From the NCBI RefSeq assembly GCF_041075285.1, contig NZ_CP163512.1:868001-932000 (forward strand): a stretch of 64,000 nt of DNA, in the 5' to 3' direction. The notes beneath the pieces are model-generated. The model was given only the letters and a program-made list of their open reading frames with translations, made no database searches and was not told where the DNA came from. Origin of the DNA: Providencia rettgeri. Lineage in GTDB: Bacteria; Pseudomonadota; Gammaproteobacteria; Enterobacterales; Enterobacteriaceae. This document shows positions 50,689 through 59,848 of this stretch, one piece after another. Made by a program: the position numbers and the translations under genes. The first letter of the stretch is position 1. Every line of letters starts with the position of its first letter.

Positions 50689-52137
50689 TTATTTTGAGTA
50701 TCTATCTTCAAGTATTGCTTGAGTACCACTATTCAAAATCTGTGTTATCTTTAGGGCAATATTTTCGGCTAATGAATCTATTTGATTGAGATCTATTCCC
50801 CATAAATCAGTCATAGCGAGCACATTGTAAGTGAGCTGTGTAATATCGGTATCATAAAGCCTATCCCAAGCTTTAAATCGTTCAAGTAAATATTCATCAT
50901 CCTTCAATGGAATAGAAAGATGATTAAACTTTCCACGATAAAAAACAATTAAAGCTGCGAGTGAAAATGAAATGCAATAGGGAATATTATTGTTCTGTTG
51001 AGCATAAGAGAGTAACTGAGGCAGTAGCCGTGTTTTAAATTTAGTCAAAGAGTTAAGGGAAATAGACAATAACTCATGCTCTATATAAGGGTTATTAAAG
51101 CGGTTAATAACGTCTTTAGCAAACTGGTTTAACTCAGAAGCGTCTTGAGATAAAACAGGGATTACTTCCTGTGTGATAAGCTCTTTAATATAAGCCAAGA
51201 ATATTGGATTTGAAGTAACTTCCCGGACTGTTTTAATTCCAGCTAGATAAGCGACAGGCACCATTGATGTGTGTGCGCCGTTAAGTATCGCAACTTTACG
51301 TTCTTTATAGGGCTTAATATCATCAACGATTTTGATATTTAAAGGGAGTGAATTAAGCTTTAATTTCTCTTCTAGAATTTTGGGACCTTGTATCACAAAT
51401 AAATAGAAGTGCTCGGCAGTAACAAGAAACTCATCTTTGTAGCCTAATTTACTTTCTAATTTTTCAATTTCATTTTTAGGATAGCCTGTAACTATTCTAT
51501 CCACTAATGTAGAACAAAAGGTATTACATTCATTTAGCCAAGTAATAAACTCATTTGGTAGAGACCAATCTTGAGCATATTTAATGACAAACTCTTTGAG
51601 TTTTTCGCCATTGTAGTCAATTAGCTCGCAAGGAATGATAAATAATCCTTTTTCTTGGTCTCCATTAAAATATTGGAAACGGTGAAATAAAAATTGAGTT
51701 AATTTACCTGGGAAGCTTTTGGCTGGAACTTCTTCCAAACGAATCTCAGGGTTATACACAATACCCGCTTCGGTTGTGTTAGAAAATATCCATTCCAACT
51801 CTGGATTTTCTGCACACTTTATAAACTTATCATATTCAGAATAAATGAGGATCTCTCTGTTGACTGAGTTTATGAGTCTAATGTCAGCGACACGCTGTTG
51901 TTTTTCATTAATTCCCCTAGTGATGGCAGTGTATAGTCCGTCTTGCTTATTGATTGAAGGGTGTACAGAGTTGATAGGTCTCACAAGGGTGATACCACTA
52001 TTGAAATCTGTTTTTTCATTAAGCTGATCAATCATCCAATCAATAAATGCACGTAAAAAATTACCTTCCCCAAATTGCAAAATTTTCTCAGGGTATTGCT
52101 TCGTGACTATTGACTTTCGGTTCAGGTAATTATCCAT
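50689..52137 (-). CDS. uxaB: UxaB-like tagaturonate reductase (altronate oxidoreductase)
   Basis: Reduces D-tagaturonate to D-altronate with NADH. The 482-residue protein belongs to the long-chain mannitol dehydrogenase family and tracks E. coli UxaB over its full length: QYPEKILQFGEGNFLRAFID, CSTLVDRIVTGYPKNE, VTAEHFYLFVIQGPK and KERKVAILNGAHTSMVPVAY. I choose ATG 52137 because AGAGG then sits 7 bases upstream; the ATG two codons before is too close. First gene before the TRAP genes. The next enzyme, UxaA, is not in the window. Confidence 0.92.
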   Translation of the reverse strand: MDNYLNRKSIVTKQYPEKILQFGEGNFLRAFIDWMIDQLNEKTDFNSGITLVRPINSVHPSINKQDGLYTAITRGINEKQQRVADIRLINSVNREILIYSEYDKFIKCAENPELEWIFSNTTEAGIVYNPEIRLEEVPAKSFPGKLTQFLFHRFQYFNGDQEKGLFIIPCELIDYNGEKLKEFVIKYAQDWSLPNEFITWLNECNTFCSTLVDRIVTGYPKNEIEKLESKLGYKDEFLVTAEHFYLFVIQGPKILEEKLKLNSLPLNIKIVDDIKPYKERKVAILNGAHTSMVPVAYLAGIKTVREVTSNPIFLAYIKELITQEVIPVLSQDASELNQFAKDVINRFNNPYIEHELLSISLNSLTKFKTRLLPQLLSYAQQNNNIPYCISFSLAALIVFYRGKFNHLSIPLKDDEYLLERFKAWDRLYDTDITQLTYNVLAMTDLWGIDLNQIDSLAENIALKITQILNSGTQAILEDRYSK

Positions 52138-52430
52138 AGCCATTCCTCTAGTTATTTTATGTAGTTATGTTCTGGTGTGGATTCAGACTAGAAGTATTTT
52201 GGGAAAGGAACTATTAATTGCATCAATTTTGTGGAATAAATACCTTTTTCATGTTTTTAATGCGTTTTTTATGAATAAAAAGCGACATATAACCTTAGTT
52301 TAAATATATAGGGGTAATCTATCAATTTGATAAGTATTCAATTTTTTCGATTCTCCTTTGATGTTCTGAAAAGCCATGTATCATTAACTTGGTTTTTTTT
52401 AATAAAAATCAGTGGAGTAGAATAAATAAG
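52138..52430. other. uxaB promoter region, no gene seen
   Basis: About 290 AT-rich bases between uxaB and the lgoR terminator palindrome. It should carry the promoter of uxaB-dctPQM. No good match to a CRP or ExuR site was found by eye, and the motif repeated in front of lgoD is not repeated here. Confidence 0.35.
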
Positions 52431-52462
52431 AATAGTAAGGAAATATATATTTCCTTACTATT
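52431..52462. terminator. Perfect 32-base palindrome after lgoR
   Basis: Arms AATAGTAAGGAAATAT and ATATTTCCTTACTATT join with no unpaired centre. It lies 27 bases past the lgoR stop. On the minus strand TTCTTATTT follows, so it is probably the lgoR terminator. Confidence 0.6.
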
Positions 52463-52488
52463 AACGGACAAACTCATTCTAGCAGTAT

Positions 52489-53394
52489 TTATTCATAGGT
52501 CTGTTGAATCGAGCTGATCATCGTTCGTTTTGCGGTATCTAGATGGTGGCGCAGTTCATTCATTGCGACAAGATCATTACGGCTAATTAGTGCACTTAAA
52601 ATAGTCATATGTTCTTCAATTGCAAGCACATTTCTTTCTTTTAAGTCAGATTCATCCCACTGGTACTGAAAATGGAAAATGACAGTAATAATTTCGAGTG
52701 ATTGATTAAAAAAGGGATTATTAGCTGCCGAGAGAATTAAACTGTGTAATTCATAATCAAGCTGTGAAAAATCCCGATAGTTAATAGTTACCGTTTCTCG
52801 GAGCGCGCGGTGTTTTAAAAGCAGTTCTTTCGCTAAAATCCAACGATGATCATCTGCGGGTAAATTTAGAAAATGTGTTAAGGCATTTGTTTCTAGTAAC
52901 TCTCTAAACTCAAAGAGTTTTTCGGCATATTCACGTGAGAATTTCATCATGTGCCAGTTGCCACGGTGGGTATTTTTAATCAGTCCATAACGAGAAAATT
53001 CAACTAAAAACTCACGAACTACACTGGAATTAACATGGCTTTTTTTAGCTAATTGAAGCTCTGTAAAGGTGTCACCAGGCATCAGTTCTTTGGTTTTTAT
53101 CATTTGATAAAAAGCTTTTTCGAATAAAACGATTTGTTGGTCGGGAAGATTAGATTCTACAGGAAAGAAATCATTTTTATTTGGGTAGCGAATAACATGG
53201 AATTCATTTCCTTGTTTTTCAATGATTTTCTTTTCTAAAAGGTAGTCAATCGTATGCCTAACAGTGGTTCGGCTGATATTAAACATCTCCGCTAAAGAGG
53301 ATTGAGAAGGAAAGGGAGAAGTCAGTAGATTTTTGTGAATTGCGTCTAAAAACTCATTAATGGAGCTGTAGCGTAAGTTTTTACTTCTCACCAT
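52489..53394 (-). CDS. lgoR: LgoR-like GntR-family regulator with two winged helices
   Basis: Regulator of L-galactonate genes, close to E. coli LgoR (YjjM). The 301-residue protein begins RSKNLRYSSINEFLDAIHKN. A first winged helix (residues about 10-68) has QSSLAEMFNISRTTVRHTID. A second GntR-type winged helix (about 90-150) has ELQLAKKSHVNSSVVREFLV. An FCD-type ligand domain follows, with RELLETNALTHFLNLP and FHFQYQWDESDLKERN. It is divergent from lgoD and upstream of uxaB-TRAP. Confidence 0.92.
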   Translation of the reverse strand: MVRSKNLRYSSINEFLDAIHKNLLTSPFPSQSSLAEMFNISRTTVRHTIDYLLEKKIIEKQGNEFHVIRYPNKNDFFPVESNLPDQQIVLFEKAFYQMIKTKELMPGDTFTELQLAKKSHVNSSVVREFLVEFSRYGLIKNTHRGNWHMMKFSREYAEKLFEFRELLETNALTHFLNLPADDHRWILAKELLLKHRALRETVTINYRDFSQLDYELHSLILSAANNPFFNQSLEIITVIFHFQYQWDESDLKERNVLAIEEHMTILSALISRNDLVAMNELRHHLDTAKRTMISSIQQTYE

Positions 53395-53428
53395 TACTCT
53401 GTTCCTTTTAGTGTTTTTTAAGTTTAAA

Positions 53429-53460
53429 AAACCGATTTAAAACCGATTTAAAATCATTTA
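53429..53460. promoter_or_regulatory. Direct repeats between lgoR and lgoD, possible operator
   Basis: AACCGATTTA occurs twice at an 11-base period (53430 and 53441), followed by a weaker third copy AAATCATTTA. One helical turn apart, they would place bound proteins on one DNA face. Likely LgoR or an activator site, by position only. Confidence 0.4.
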
Positions 53461-53537
53461 ATCACAAAAAATGGTTATTTAATATCTAGACTGTGTTTTT
53501 TAAATTAAAAAAGACAAATTAATAAATGGAGGGTGAA

Positions 53538-54566
53538 ATGAAACAATTGATTTGTCAGGAACCAAAAAAATTAGTTTATCAGCAAGTGGAAGAGCCTACC
53601 CTTAAACAAGGACATGTAAAAATCAAAATACACGCAGTGGGGATCTGTGGGACAGATATTCATGCATGGGGAGGGAATCAACCTTTTTTTCAGTATCCGC
53701 GAGTATTAGGACATGAAATTTCGGGAACGATTTGTGCTATCGCTGATGATGTAAATCAATGGATGGTGGGACAGCGTGTTGCGGTAATGCCTTATGTATC
53801 ATGTTATGAATGTGGTGCATGTAAAAGCGGGAAAACAAATTGCTGTGAAAAAATCTCAGTGATTGGTGTGCATGAAGATGGTGGATTTTGTGAATATCTT
53901 AGTGTACCTGAAAAGAATGTATTGGCTATTGAGTCAAGTGTTTCTGATATTGAGGGAGCATTGATTGAGCCTTTTGCAATCAGTGCCCACGCAGTAAGGC
54001 GTGCACAGGTAAAATCCAATGATGCCATTCTTGTGGTGGGAGCAGGACCTATAGGTCTTGGTGTTGCAGCCATTGCGAAAGAAGATGGTGCAAATGTGTT
54101 GGTGGCAGATACTAGCTTAGCAAGACGTCAACATGTTGAAAAAGCGTTAGGTGTAAAAACATGTGATCCTGCAGCAGAAAATTTTCTACCGTTTGTTGAA
54201 ATGTATTTTGGCGGCATGCTAGCAGAAAAAGTCATTGATGCGACTGGTAACCCTCATGCAATGAACAATACTATCAATCTGATCCGTCATGGCGGGTTGG
54301 TTGTATTTGTGGGGCTATTTAAAGGTAACCTCTCGTTTTTTGATCCTGATTTTCATAAAAAAGAAACCACAATGATGGGAAGCCGCAATGCGACTCTTGA
54401 GGACTTTAATAAAGTCGCAAGAATGATGGCTCAAGGTAAGATCACAAGTGAGATGATGCTTACCCATCAATTTGATTTTGATACTATCGGTGAACGTTAT
54501 AAACAAGATGTCATTAATAATAGTGAATTAATAAAAGGTGTAATTTTATTTAACGTTGGGCAGTAA
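53538..54566 (+). CDS. lgoD: LgoD-like L-galactonate 5-dehydrogenase
   Basis: Zinc alcohol dehydrogenase family enzyme that oxidises L-galactonate to D-tagaturonate with NAD. The 342-residue product shares long blocks with E. coli LgoD: VGICGTDIHAWGGNQPFF (catalytic Zn), PRVLGHEISG, the structural Zn cysteines in CYECGACKSGKTNCCEKISV, VVGAGPIGLG (NAD) and FHKKETTMMGSRNAT. The start is ATG 53538, where GGAGG lies 5 bases upstream. Divergent from lgoR. Confidence 0.93.
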   Translation: MKQLICQEPKKLVYQQVEEPTLKQGHVKIKIHAVGICGTDIHAWGGNQPFFQYPRVLGHEISGTICAIADDVNQWMVGQRVAVMPYVSCYECGACKSGKTNCCEKISVIGVHEDGGFCEYLSVPEKNVLAIESSVSDIEGALIEPFAISAHAVRRAQVKSNDAILVVGAGPIGLGVAAIAKEDGANVLVADTSLARRQHVEKALGVKTCDPAAENFLPFVEMYFGGMLAEKVIDATGNPHAMNNTINLIRHGGLVVFVGLFKGNLSFFDPDFHKKETTMMGSRNATLEDFNKVARMMAQGKITSEMMLTHQFDFDTIGERYKQDVINNSELIKGVILFNVGQ

Positions 54567-54576
54567 CCATAAAAAA

Positions 54577-54605
54577 CACCCTGCCAGCATACCGCTTACA
54601 GGGTG
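54577..54605 (-). terminator. suhB terminator
   Basis: CACCCTG / CAGGGTG hairpin with a 6-base A-run on its left, which becomes the T-run for leftward transcription from suhB. Confidence 0.75.
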
Positions 54606-54622
54606 GGGATAACCGTCTTATT

Positions 54623-54646
54623 AGCCCACATCTGTCGTGGGCTTTT
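54623..54646 (+). terminator. lgoD terminator
   Basis: AGCCCAC / GTGGGCT hairpin with a 7-base loop followed by TTTT. It lies between the convergent lgoD and suhB. Confidence 0.7.
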
Positions 54647-54660
54647 AACAGAAATAGTGA

Positions 54661-55464
54661 TTAACGCTTTAGCGCTTCAGATAATTCATCTTTCATCACT
54701 GACAGCATATCGCGAAGGACGCGAGGGCTACCTGCCACTAAGTTGCCTGAGGCTAAATAGTTATGGCCACCGATAAAATCAGTCATGATGCCACCTGCTT
54801 CACGCAGGATAAGCTCACCACCTAAGAAATCCCATGGTTTTAAACCGATTTCAAAGAACGCATCGACACGACCAGAAGCAACATAACATAAATCTAATGC
54901 AGCAGAGCCTGTGCGACGGAAATCGGCACATTTATCAAACATCGCAGTCATGATATTCATATACACTGCGGCGTGCTGTTTTTGCTTGAATGGAAAACCC
55001 GTTGCAACGATTGCGCCATCAAGGTCACGTTTCTCATCAATACGGATACGGTAACCGTTAAGTTGAGCCCCTTGCCCACGAACTGCGCTGAATATTTCAT
55101 TACGCATTGGATCGTAAACCACGGCAACTTCTGTACGGCCTTTAACGCGAACCGCGATAGAAACAGCGAAATGAGGGAGACGTTTAGTGAAGTTGGTAGT
55201 GCCATCCAGTGGATCGATTACCCATTGAATATCATCATCTTTACCTAATAGCTCACCACTCTCTTCAGTGATGATTGTGTGGTCTGGGTAAGATTTGCGG
55301 ATGATTTCAATAATTAATTGCTCAGATTCTTGGTCAACGTTAGTGACGAAATCGTTCGTCCCTTTTTGAGTGACTTTAATATTACTAGGCATTTCATAGT
55401 TTTTAGCTATGTGATTACCGGCCTTACGTGCGGCACGTATGGCGATGTTAAGCATCGGATGCAT
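54661..55464 (-). CDS. suhB: SuhB, inositol monophosphatase family and rRNA antitermination factor
   Basis: Mg-dependent inositol-1-phosphatase. In E. coli SuhB also joins the Nus complex for rRNA transcription. The 267-residue protein matches the usual length and has HTIITEESGE, the metal-binding WVIDPLDGTTNFTKRLPHF, and LKPWDFLGGELILREAGG. Divergent from trmJ, 123 bases away, as in E. coli. Confidence 0.97.
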   Translation of the reverse strand: MHPMLNIAIRAARKAGNHIAKNYEMPSNIKVTQKGTNDFVTNVDQESEQLIIEIIRKSYPDHTIITEESGELLGKDDDIQWVIDPLDGTTNFTKRLPHFAVSIAVRVKGRTEVAVVYDPMRNEIFSAVRGQGAQLNGYRIRIDEKRDLDGAIVATGFPFKQKQHAAVYMNIMTAMFDKCADFRRTGSAALDLCYVASGRVDAFFEIGLKPWDFLGGELILREAGGIMTDFIGGHNYLASGNLVAGSPRVLRDMLSVMKDELSEALKR

Positions 55465-55587
55465 GGGCTTTTTCCACTGGAATGTTAAAGAACAAAAAAC
55501 TTGAGAGCCGAAGTATATAGATGTTCGTCACAATAAGCAATTTTGTGTTAAGCTATGCCGATAATTTTTTCATTAAACGTATAAACC

Positions 55588-56319
55588 ATGTTAGAAAACA
55601 TTCGTATCGTTCTTGTTGAGACTTCACACACGGGTAATATGGGTTCTACTGCCCGCGCAATGAAAACCATGGGGCTTTCAAACCTGTATCTTGTTAATCC
55701 ACTTGTCGAACCCGACTCTCATTCAATCGCGCTATCTGCTGGGGCGAGTGACGTCATTGGTAACGCCACCATTGTAAAAACCTTAGATGAAGCCCTTGAG
55801 GGGTGTAAATTGGTGATCGGCACCAGCGCACGTTCGCGGACATTGTCTTGGCCTATGGTTGAGCCTCGTGAATGTGGTGTAAAATCTGTCGAGCAATCAA
55901 AAAGCGCCCCTGTTGCGATTGTTTTTGGTCGTGAACGAGTTGGGTTAACCAATGAAGAGCTGCAAAAATGCCAATACCATTTATATATCCCAACGAACCC
56001 CGAATATGGTTCTTTGAATCTGGCGATGGCGGTACAATTGGTCAGTTATGAGATCCGTATGGCGTATTTAGCCATGGATGAAAAAAATGCCGTGACCTCA
56101 AATGATGATGAGGTAGAATATCCCCCCTCTGAAGATGTTGAACGTTTTTATGTGCACCTTGAAAGCGTATTAAACGAATCGGGCTTTATTCGCAAAGCGC
56201 ATCCTGGCTTAATCATGAATAAGCTTCGTCGTTTATTTACCCGCGCACATATTGAAACTCAAGAGCTACACATTCTGCGCGGTATCTTAACGTCGATGGA
56301 AAAATGGGCGAAAAAGTGA
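55588..56319 (+). CDS. trmJ: TrmJ, tRNA (Cm32/Um32) 2'-O-methyltransferase
   Basis: SPOUT-class enzyme that methylates the ribose of nucleotide 32 in several tRNAs. The 243-residue protein has [28 protein letters not shown], the SAM-knot sequence [15 protein letters not shown] and [21 protein letters not shown]-terminal helical extension is present. It precedes iscR, the usual enteric order, but iscR has its own regulated promoter. Confidence 0.96.
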   Translation: MLENIRIVLVETSHTGNMGSTARAMKTMGLSNLYLVNPLVEPDSHSIALSAGASDVIGNATIVKTLDEALEGCKLVIGTSARSRTLSWPMVEPRECGVKSVEQSKSAPVAIVFGRERVGLTNEELQKCQYHLYIPTNPEYGSLNLAMAVQLVSYEIRMAYLAMDEKNAVTSNDDEVEYPPSEDVERFYVHLESVLNESGFIRKAHPGLIMNKLRRLFTRAHIETQELHILRGILTSMEKWAKK

Positions 56320-56349
56320 GGCCAAATCCGTGGTGAACGTCGGTGAATA

Positions 56350-56399
56350 ATACTTGAGTAAAATGGTCAGGTAAATAGTTGACTAAATTACTCAGGAAT
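56350..56399 (+). promoter_or_regulatory. Two abutting IscR type-1 sites at the isc promoter
   Basis: Two 25-base near-palindromes lie back to back: 56350-56374 (ATACTTGAGT ... GGTCAGGTAA) and 56375-56399 (ATAGTTGACT ... ACTCAGGAAT). Both fit the type-1 consensus for cluster-loaded IscR. The second includes TTGACT (56379), a good -35. Predicts repression when clusters are plentiful. Confidence 0.8.
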
Positions 56400-56438
56400 G
56401 TCACAATTCAGCCATATTTTATCACGGAGTAATATGTT

Positions 56439-56936
56439 ATGAGACTCACTTCCAAAGGGCGTTACGCAGTAACTGCGATGTTAGATGTCGCATTACACTC
56501 TCAGTCAGGTCCAGTACCGTTAGCTGATATTTCTGAACGTCAGGGAATTTCCCTCTCTTATCTTGAGCAACTTTTCTCTCGTTTACGCAAAAACGAGCTA
56601 GTTTCTAGCGTTCGTGGTCCGGGCGGTGGTTATTTGCTTGGTAGAGACGCAGATCAAATTTTTGTTGCAGAGGTAATCGCTGCGGTTGATGAATCTGTTG
56701 ATGCAACTCGTTGCCAAGGTAATAAAGAGGGTTGCCAAAATGGCGACCGCTGCTTAACCCATGCATTATGGCGTGACTTAAGTGATAGGATCACCAGTTT
56801 CCTTAGCAGCATCAGTCTTGATGAACTTGTAAAAAATCAAGAAGTTATGGATGTGGCAGATAGACAAGATAATGAACAGCGTAAAACTATGCCAAATGGC
56901 ATCAAGCCTGAATCCATTATCAATGTACGTGCTTAA
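56439..56936 (+). CDS. iscR: IscR, Fe-S cluster-sensing repressor
   Basis: Rrf2-type regulator that binds [2Fe-2S] and represses the isc operon. The 165-residue protein begins [20 protein letters not shown]. The winged helix includes [20 protein letters not shown]. The cluster ligands are the three cysteines in [21 protein letters not shown], with the conserved His just after. First gene of the isc operon. Confidence 0.98.
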   Translation: MRLTSKGRYAVTAMLDVALHSQSGPVPLADISERQGISLSYLEQLFSRLRKNELVSSVRGPGGGYLLGRDADQIFVAEVIAAVDESVDATRCQGNKEGCQNGDRCLTHALWRDLSDRITSFLSSISLDELVKNQEVMDVADRQDNEQRKTMPNGIKPESIINVRA

Positions 56937-56954
56937 AATATTATATTAAAAGTT

Positions 56955-57045
56955 GCAGTCGATACCCAATGGTGAGTCCCTAGACGAAGAACTCGGTTCT
57001 GCTATCGGTATCTTTAAAAAATTAAAGGCAAGTTAATTTGCCTTT
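56955..57045 (+). promoter_or_regulatory. Structured iscR-iscS spacer
   Basis: Contains GATACC (56961) pairing with GGTATC (57007), enclosing GAGT / ACTC, then a second hairpin AAAGGCAA / TTGCCTTT (57024-57045) that ends 1-2 bases before the GGAG of iscS. In E. coli this spacer is the place where RyhB separates iscR from iscSUA expression; a similar role here is inference. Confidence 0.5.
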
Positions 57046-57060
57046 TGGAGTATGTGAGCA

Positions 57061-58275
57061 ATGAAATTACCAATCTATCTTGATTACTCAGCAACAACAC
57101 CAGTAGACCCACGTGTCGCTGAAAAAATGATGCAATGCTTAACAATGGATGGGATCTTCGGTAACCCCGCATCCCGTTCTCACCGCTTTGGCTGGCAAGC
57201 TGAAGAAGCAGTGGATATTGCACGTAATCAAATCGCCGAATTAGTGGGGGCTGACCCACGTGAAATCGTGTTTACTTCGGGCGCAACGGAGTCTGATAAC
57301 TTAGCGATTAAAGGCGCAGCCAATTTCTATAAAAAGAAAGGCAATCACATTATTACTTGTAAAACGGAGCACAAAGCCGTTTTAGACACCTGTCGCCAAT
57401 TAGAGCGTGAAGGCTTTGAGGTAACCTATATATCGCCACAAAGCAATGGCTTAATTGCGATGCAAGATCTGGTTGACGCTATTCGCGATGAAACCATCCT
57501 CATTTCTATTATGCACGTCAACAACGAAATTGGTGTAGTGCAAGATATCGAAGCTATCGGTGAATTATGTCGCAGTAAGGGCATTGTTTTCCATGTGGAC
57601 GCAACACAAAGCGTCGGTAAATTACCTATCGACCTAAGTGCATTAAAAGTCGATTTAATGTCATTCTCCGCACACAAATTATATGGTCCGATGGGCATCG
57701 GTGCGTTATATGTTCGCCGTAAACCCCGTATTCGTCTTGAAGCACAACAACACGGTGGTGGTCATGAACGCGGTATGCGTTCAGGGACTTTACCTGTGCA
57801 CCAAATCGTTGGGATGGGTGAAGCTTACCGTATTGCTAAAGAAGAGATGGCGGCGGAATCTGAGCGCCTACGCGGTCTGCGTTTACGTTTATGGAATGGC
57901 ATTAAAGATATCGAAGAAGTTTACCTCAATGGTGATTTGGAACACGGTGCGCCGCACATTCTGAACGTCAGCTTCAACTATGTTGAAGGTGAATCACTGA
58001 TGATGTCATTAAAAGATTTGGCGGTATCTTCAGGCTCTGCATGTACCTCAGCAAGCTTAGAACCTTCTTATGTACTGCGTGCTTTAGGGATGAATGATGA
58101 GCTAGCTCACAGCTCAATTCGTTTCTCTTTAGGTCGTTTTACGACAGAAGAAGAAATCGACTACGCAATCAAAATGATCCATGGCGCAATTGGCCACTTA
58201 CGCGAGCTGTCTCCTTTATGGGAAATGTTTAAAGACGGCGTAGATCTTAACAGCATCGAATGGTCTCACCATTAA
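57061..58275 (+). CDS. iscS: IscS, cysteine desulfurase
   Basis: PLP enzyme that takes sulfur from cysteine for Fe-S clusters, thiamine and tRNA thiolation. The 404-residue protein matches E. coli. It starts [20 protein letters not shown]; the PLP lysine is in [20 protein letters not shown]; and the sulfur-carrying cysteine is on the loop [19 protein letters not shown]. Second gene of the isc operon. Confidence 0.98.
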   Translation: MKLPIYLDYSATTPVDPRVAEKMMQCLTMDGIFGNPASRSHRFGWQAEEAVDIARNQIAELVGADPREIVFTSGATESDNLAIKGAANFYKKKGNHIITCKTEHKAVLDTCRQLEREGFEVTYISPQSNGLIAMQDLVDAIRDETILISIMHVNNEIGVVQDIEAIGELCRSKGIVFHVDATQSVGKLPIDLSALKVDLMSFSAHKLYGPMGIGALYVRRKPRIRLEAQQHGGGHERGMRSGTLPVHQIVGMGEAYRIAKEEMAAESERLRGLRLRLWNGIKDIEEVYLNGDLEHGAPHILNVSFNYVEGESLMMSLKDLAVSSGSACTSASLEPSYVLRALGMNDELAHSSIRFSLGRFTTEEEIDYAIKMIHGAIGHLRELSPLWEMFKDGVDLNSIEWSHH

Positions 58276-58299
58276 TCAGACGGTTTCAGGAGTTTAAAA

Positions 58300-58686
58300 A
58301 TGGCTTACAGTGAAAAAGTTATCGATCATTATGAAAATCCACGCAACGTTGGTTCGTTTGACAACAGCGATCCAAGTGTAGGTAGTGGTATGGTAGGCGC
58401 ACCGGCTTGTGGTGACGTCATGAAGTTACAAATCAAAGTTAGCGATGACGGCATTATTGAAGATGCGCGCTTTAAAACTTACGGTTGCGGCTCAGCAATT
58501 GCATCAAGTTCACTGGTGACTGAGTGGATGAAAGGCAAAAGCTTAGACGAAGCGGAGGCAATCAAAAATACAGCGATCGCAGAAGAGTTAGAGTTGCCAC
58601 CAGTGAAAATTCACTGCTCAATCTTGGCTGAAGATGCGATTAAAGCTGCTATTGCGGATTACAAAAGCAAACGCCAAAGCAAATAA
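58300..58686 (+). CDS. iscU: IscU, Fe-S scaffold
   Basis: Scaffold on which IscS builds [2Fe-2S] clusters. The 128-residue protein has the three cluster cysteines in GAPACGDVMK, TYGCGSAIASSS and KIHCSILAEDA. The HscA-binding LPPVK motif is present. It is 24 bases after iscS. The gap to iscA (210 bases) is unusually long for this operon. Confidence 0.98.
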   Translation: MAYSEKVIDHYENPRNVGSFDNSDPSVGSGMVGAPACGDVMKLQIKVSDDGIIEDARFKTYGCGSAIASSSLVTEWMKGKSLDEAEAIKNTAIAEELELPPVKIHCSILAEDAIKAAIADYKSKRQSK

Positions 58687-58701
58687 GGTTTAAAATCAGT
58701 T

Positions 58702-58748
58702 TATAGGGCAACCCATATTAATAAATAATAAAGTGTTATCGCCCTATA
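58702..58748. repeat. Inverted repeat in the iscU-iscA spacer
   Basis: TATAGGGC and GCCCTATA, perfect 8-base arms 31 bases apart, starting 15 bases past iscU. It could form an RNA stem that protects the iscSU message. Confidence 0.5.
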
Positions 58749-58837
58749 TCTGGTCAAAATATCGCACATCCGAAACGTTGAATATCGCTAAGTAAGTGAT
58801 TACTTATCAACAGGATGAACGATATAAAAATAATTTG

Positions 58838-58871
58838 AAGGCGGATGCGGCAATTATGTAGCATCTGCCTT
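58838..58871 (+). terminator. Terminator-like hairpin before iscA
   Basis: AAGGCGGATGC / GCATCTGCCTT with a 12-base loop, followed by TGTTTGTTTC. It lies 25 bases before the iscA ATG and could attenuate transcription into iscA-hscBA-fdx. Confidence 0.5.
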
Positions 58872-58896
58872 GTTTGTTTCTAAAGTGAGGTTTGCA

Positions 58897-59220
58897 ATGT
58901 CTATTTCTCTTACAGAAAGTGCAGCGCAGCGTATCCAATCTTTCCTGAAAAATCGTGGTAAAGGTGAAGGTTTGCGCTTAGGTGTAAGAACTTCAGGTTG
59001 TTCAGGGATGGCTTATGTTCTTGAGTTCGCTGATATAATCAATGAAGAAGACACAGTTTTCGAAGATAAAGGTGTAAAAGTTATTGTCGATGGCAAAAGC
59101 ATCGTTTATCTGGATGGTACCGAGCTGGATTTCGTCAAAGAAGGCTTAAACGAAGGGTTTAAATTCAACAACCCTAACGTCAATAGCGAATGCGGATGCG
59201 GTGAAAGTTTTCACGTATAA
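58897..59220 (+). CDS. iscA: IscA, A-type Fe-S carrier
   Basis: Carries iron or Fe-S clusters to target proteins. The start is ATG 58897, with GTGAGG upstream; the 107 residues equal E. coli IscA. The three ligands are Cys in [14 protein letters not shown] and SECGCGESF near the C-terminus. An in-frame upstream extension is ignored because it lacks conservation. Confidence 0.97.
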   Translation: MSISLTESAAQRIQSFLKNRGKGEGLRLGVRTSGCSGMAYVLEFADIINEEDTVFEDKGVKVIVDGKSIVYLDGTELDFVKEGLNEGFKFNNPNVNSECGCGESFHV

Positions 59221-59248
59221 TGCCTTCATAAACGCATGATTTTTGGCT

Positions 59249-59286
59249 AATGCCACAAATATTTTAAATAGATTATTTGTGGCATT
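59249..59286. repeat. Hairpin in the iscA-hscB spacer
   Basis: AATGCCACAAATA and TATTTGTGGCATT, perfect 13-base arms with a 12-base loop, between iscA and hscB. It has no T-run on either side, so an RNA-stability or processing role is more likely than termination. Confidence 0.55.
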
Positions 59287-59314
59287 GGTAATCGGTTCGA
59301 GACACTAAGCACTT

Positions 59315-59836
59315 ATGGATTATTTTACTCTTTTTGGGTTAACCCAACATTACGCAATTGACAGCGAGCAGTTAACACTGCGCTTTCAAGATTTACAGCG
59401 CCAATACCATCCTGATCGTTTTGCTGCTGCTTCTGAGCAGGAAAAAATGCAAGCCCTTCAAAAAGCAGCCACGATCAACGCGGCTTATCAGTCTCTTCGT
59501 CATCCGCTAAAACGTGCGGAATATCTGCTTTCACTGCATGGTTTTGATATTAATAATGAACAACACACGATGCATGATACGGCGTTTTTGATGGAACAAC
59601 TTGAGCTGCGCGAAGAGCTCGACAATATCGAAAACAGCACAAATGCACTTGATTTATTAGCTGTATTTATGAAAAACGTCAAAAAAATGCAGCAAGATAG
59701 AAGCCTGTTAATGGTGAATGAATTGGATGCGATGCAGTGGGATAAAGCCGCTGATACCGTGCGCAAACTGCGTTTTCTCGATAAGTTACAGCAACAAGCT
59801 GAGCAGCTCGAAGAACGGTTACTGGACGAATTTTAA
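59315..59836 (+). CDS. hscB: HscB, J-type co-chaperone
   Basis: Stimulates HscA ATPase and delivers IscU to it. The 173-residue protein has an N-terminal J domain with the HPD motif in [16 protein letters not shown]. The C-terminal three-helix domain that binds IscU includes [13 protein letters not shown]. It is followed by hscA after 12 bases. Confidence 0.97.
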   Translation: MDYFTLFGLTQHYAIDSEQLTLRFQDLQRQYHPDRFAAASEQEKMQALQKAATINAAYQSLRHPLKRAEYLLSLHGFDINNEQHTMHDTAFLMEQLELREELDNIENSTNALDLLAVFMKNVKKMQQDRSLLMVNELDAMQWDKAADTVRKLRFLDKLQQQAEQLEERLLDEF

Positions 59837-59848
59837 GAGAAAACGATT

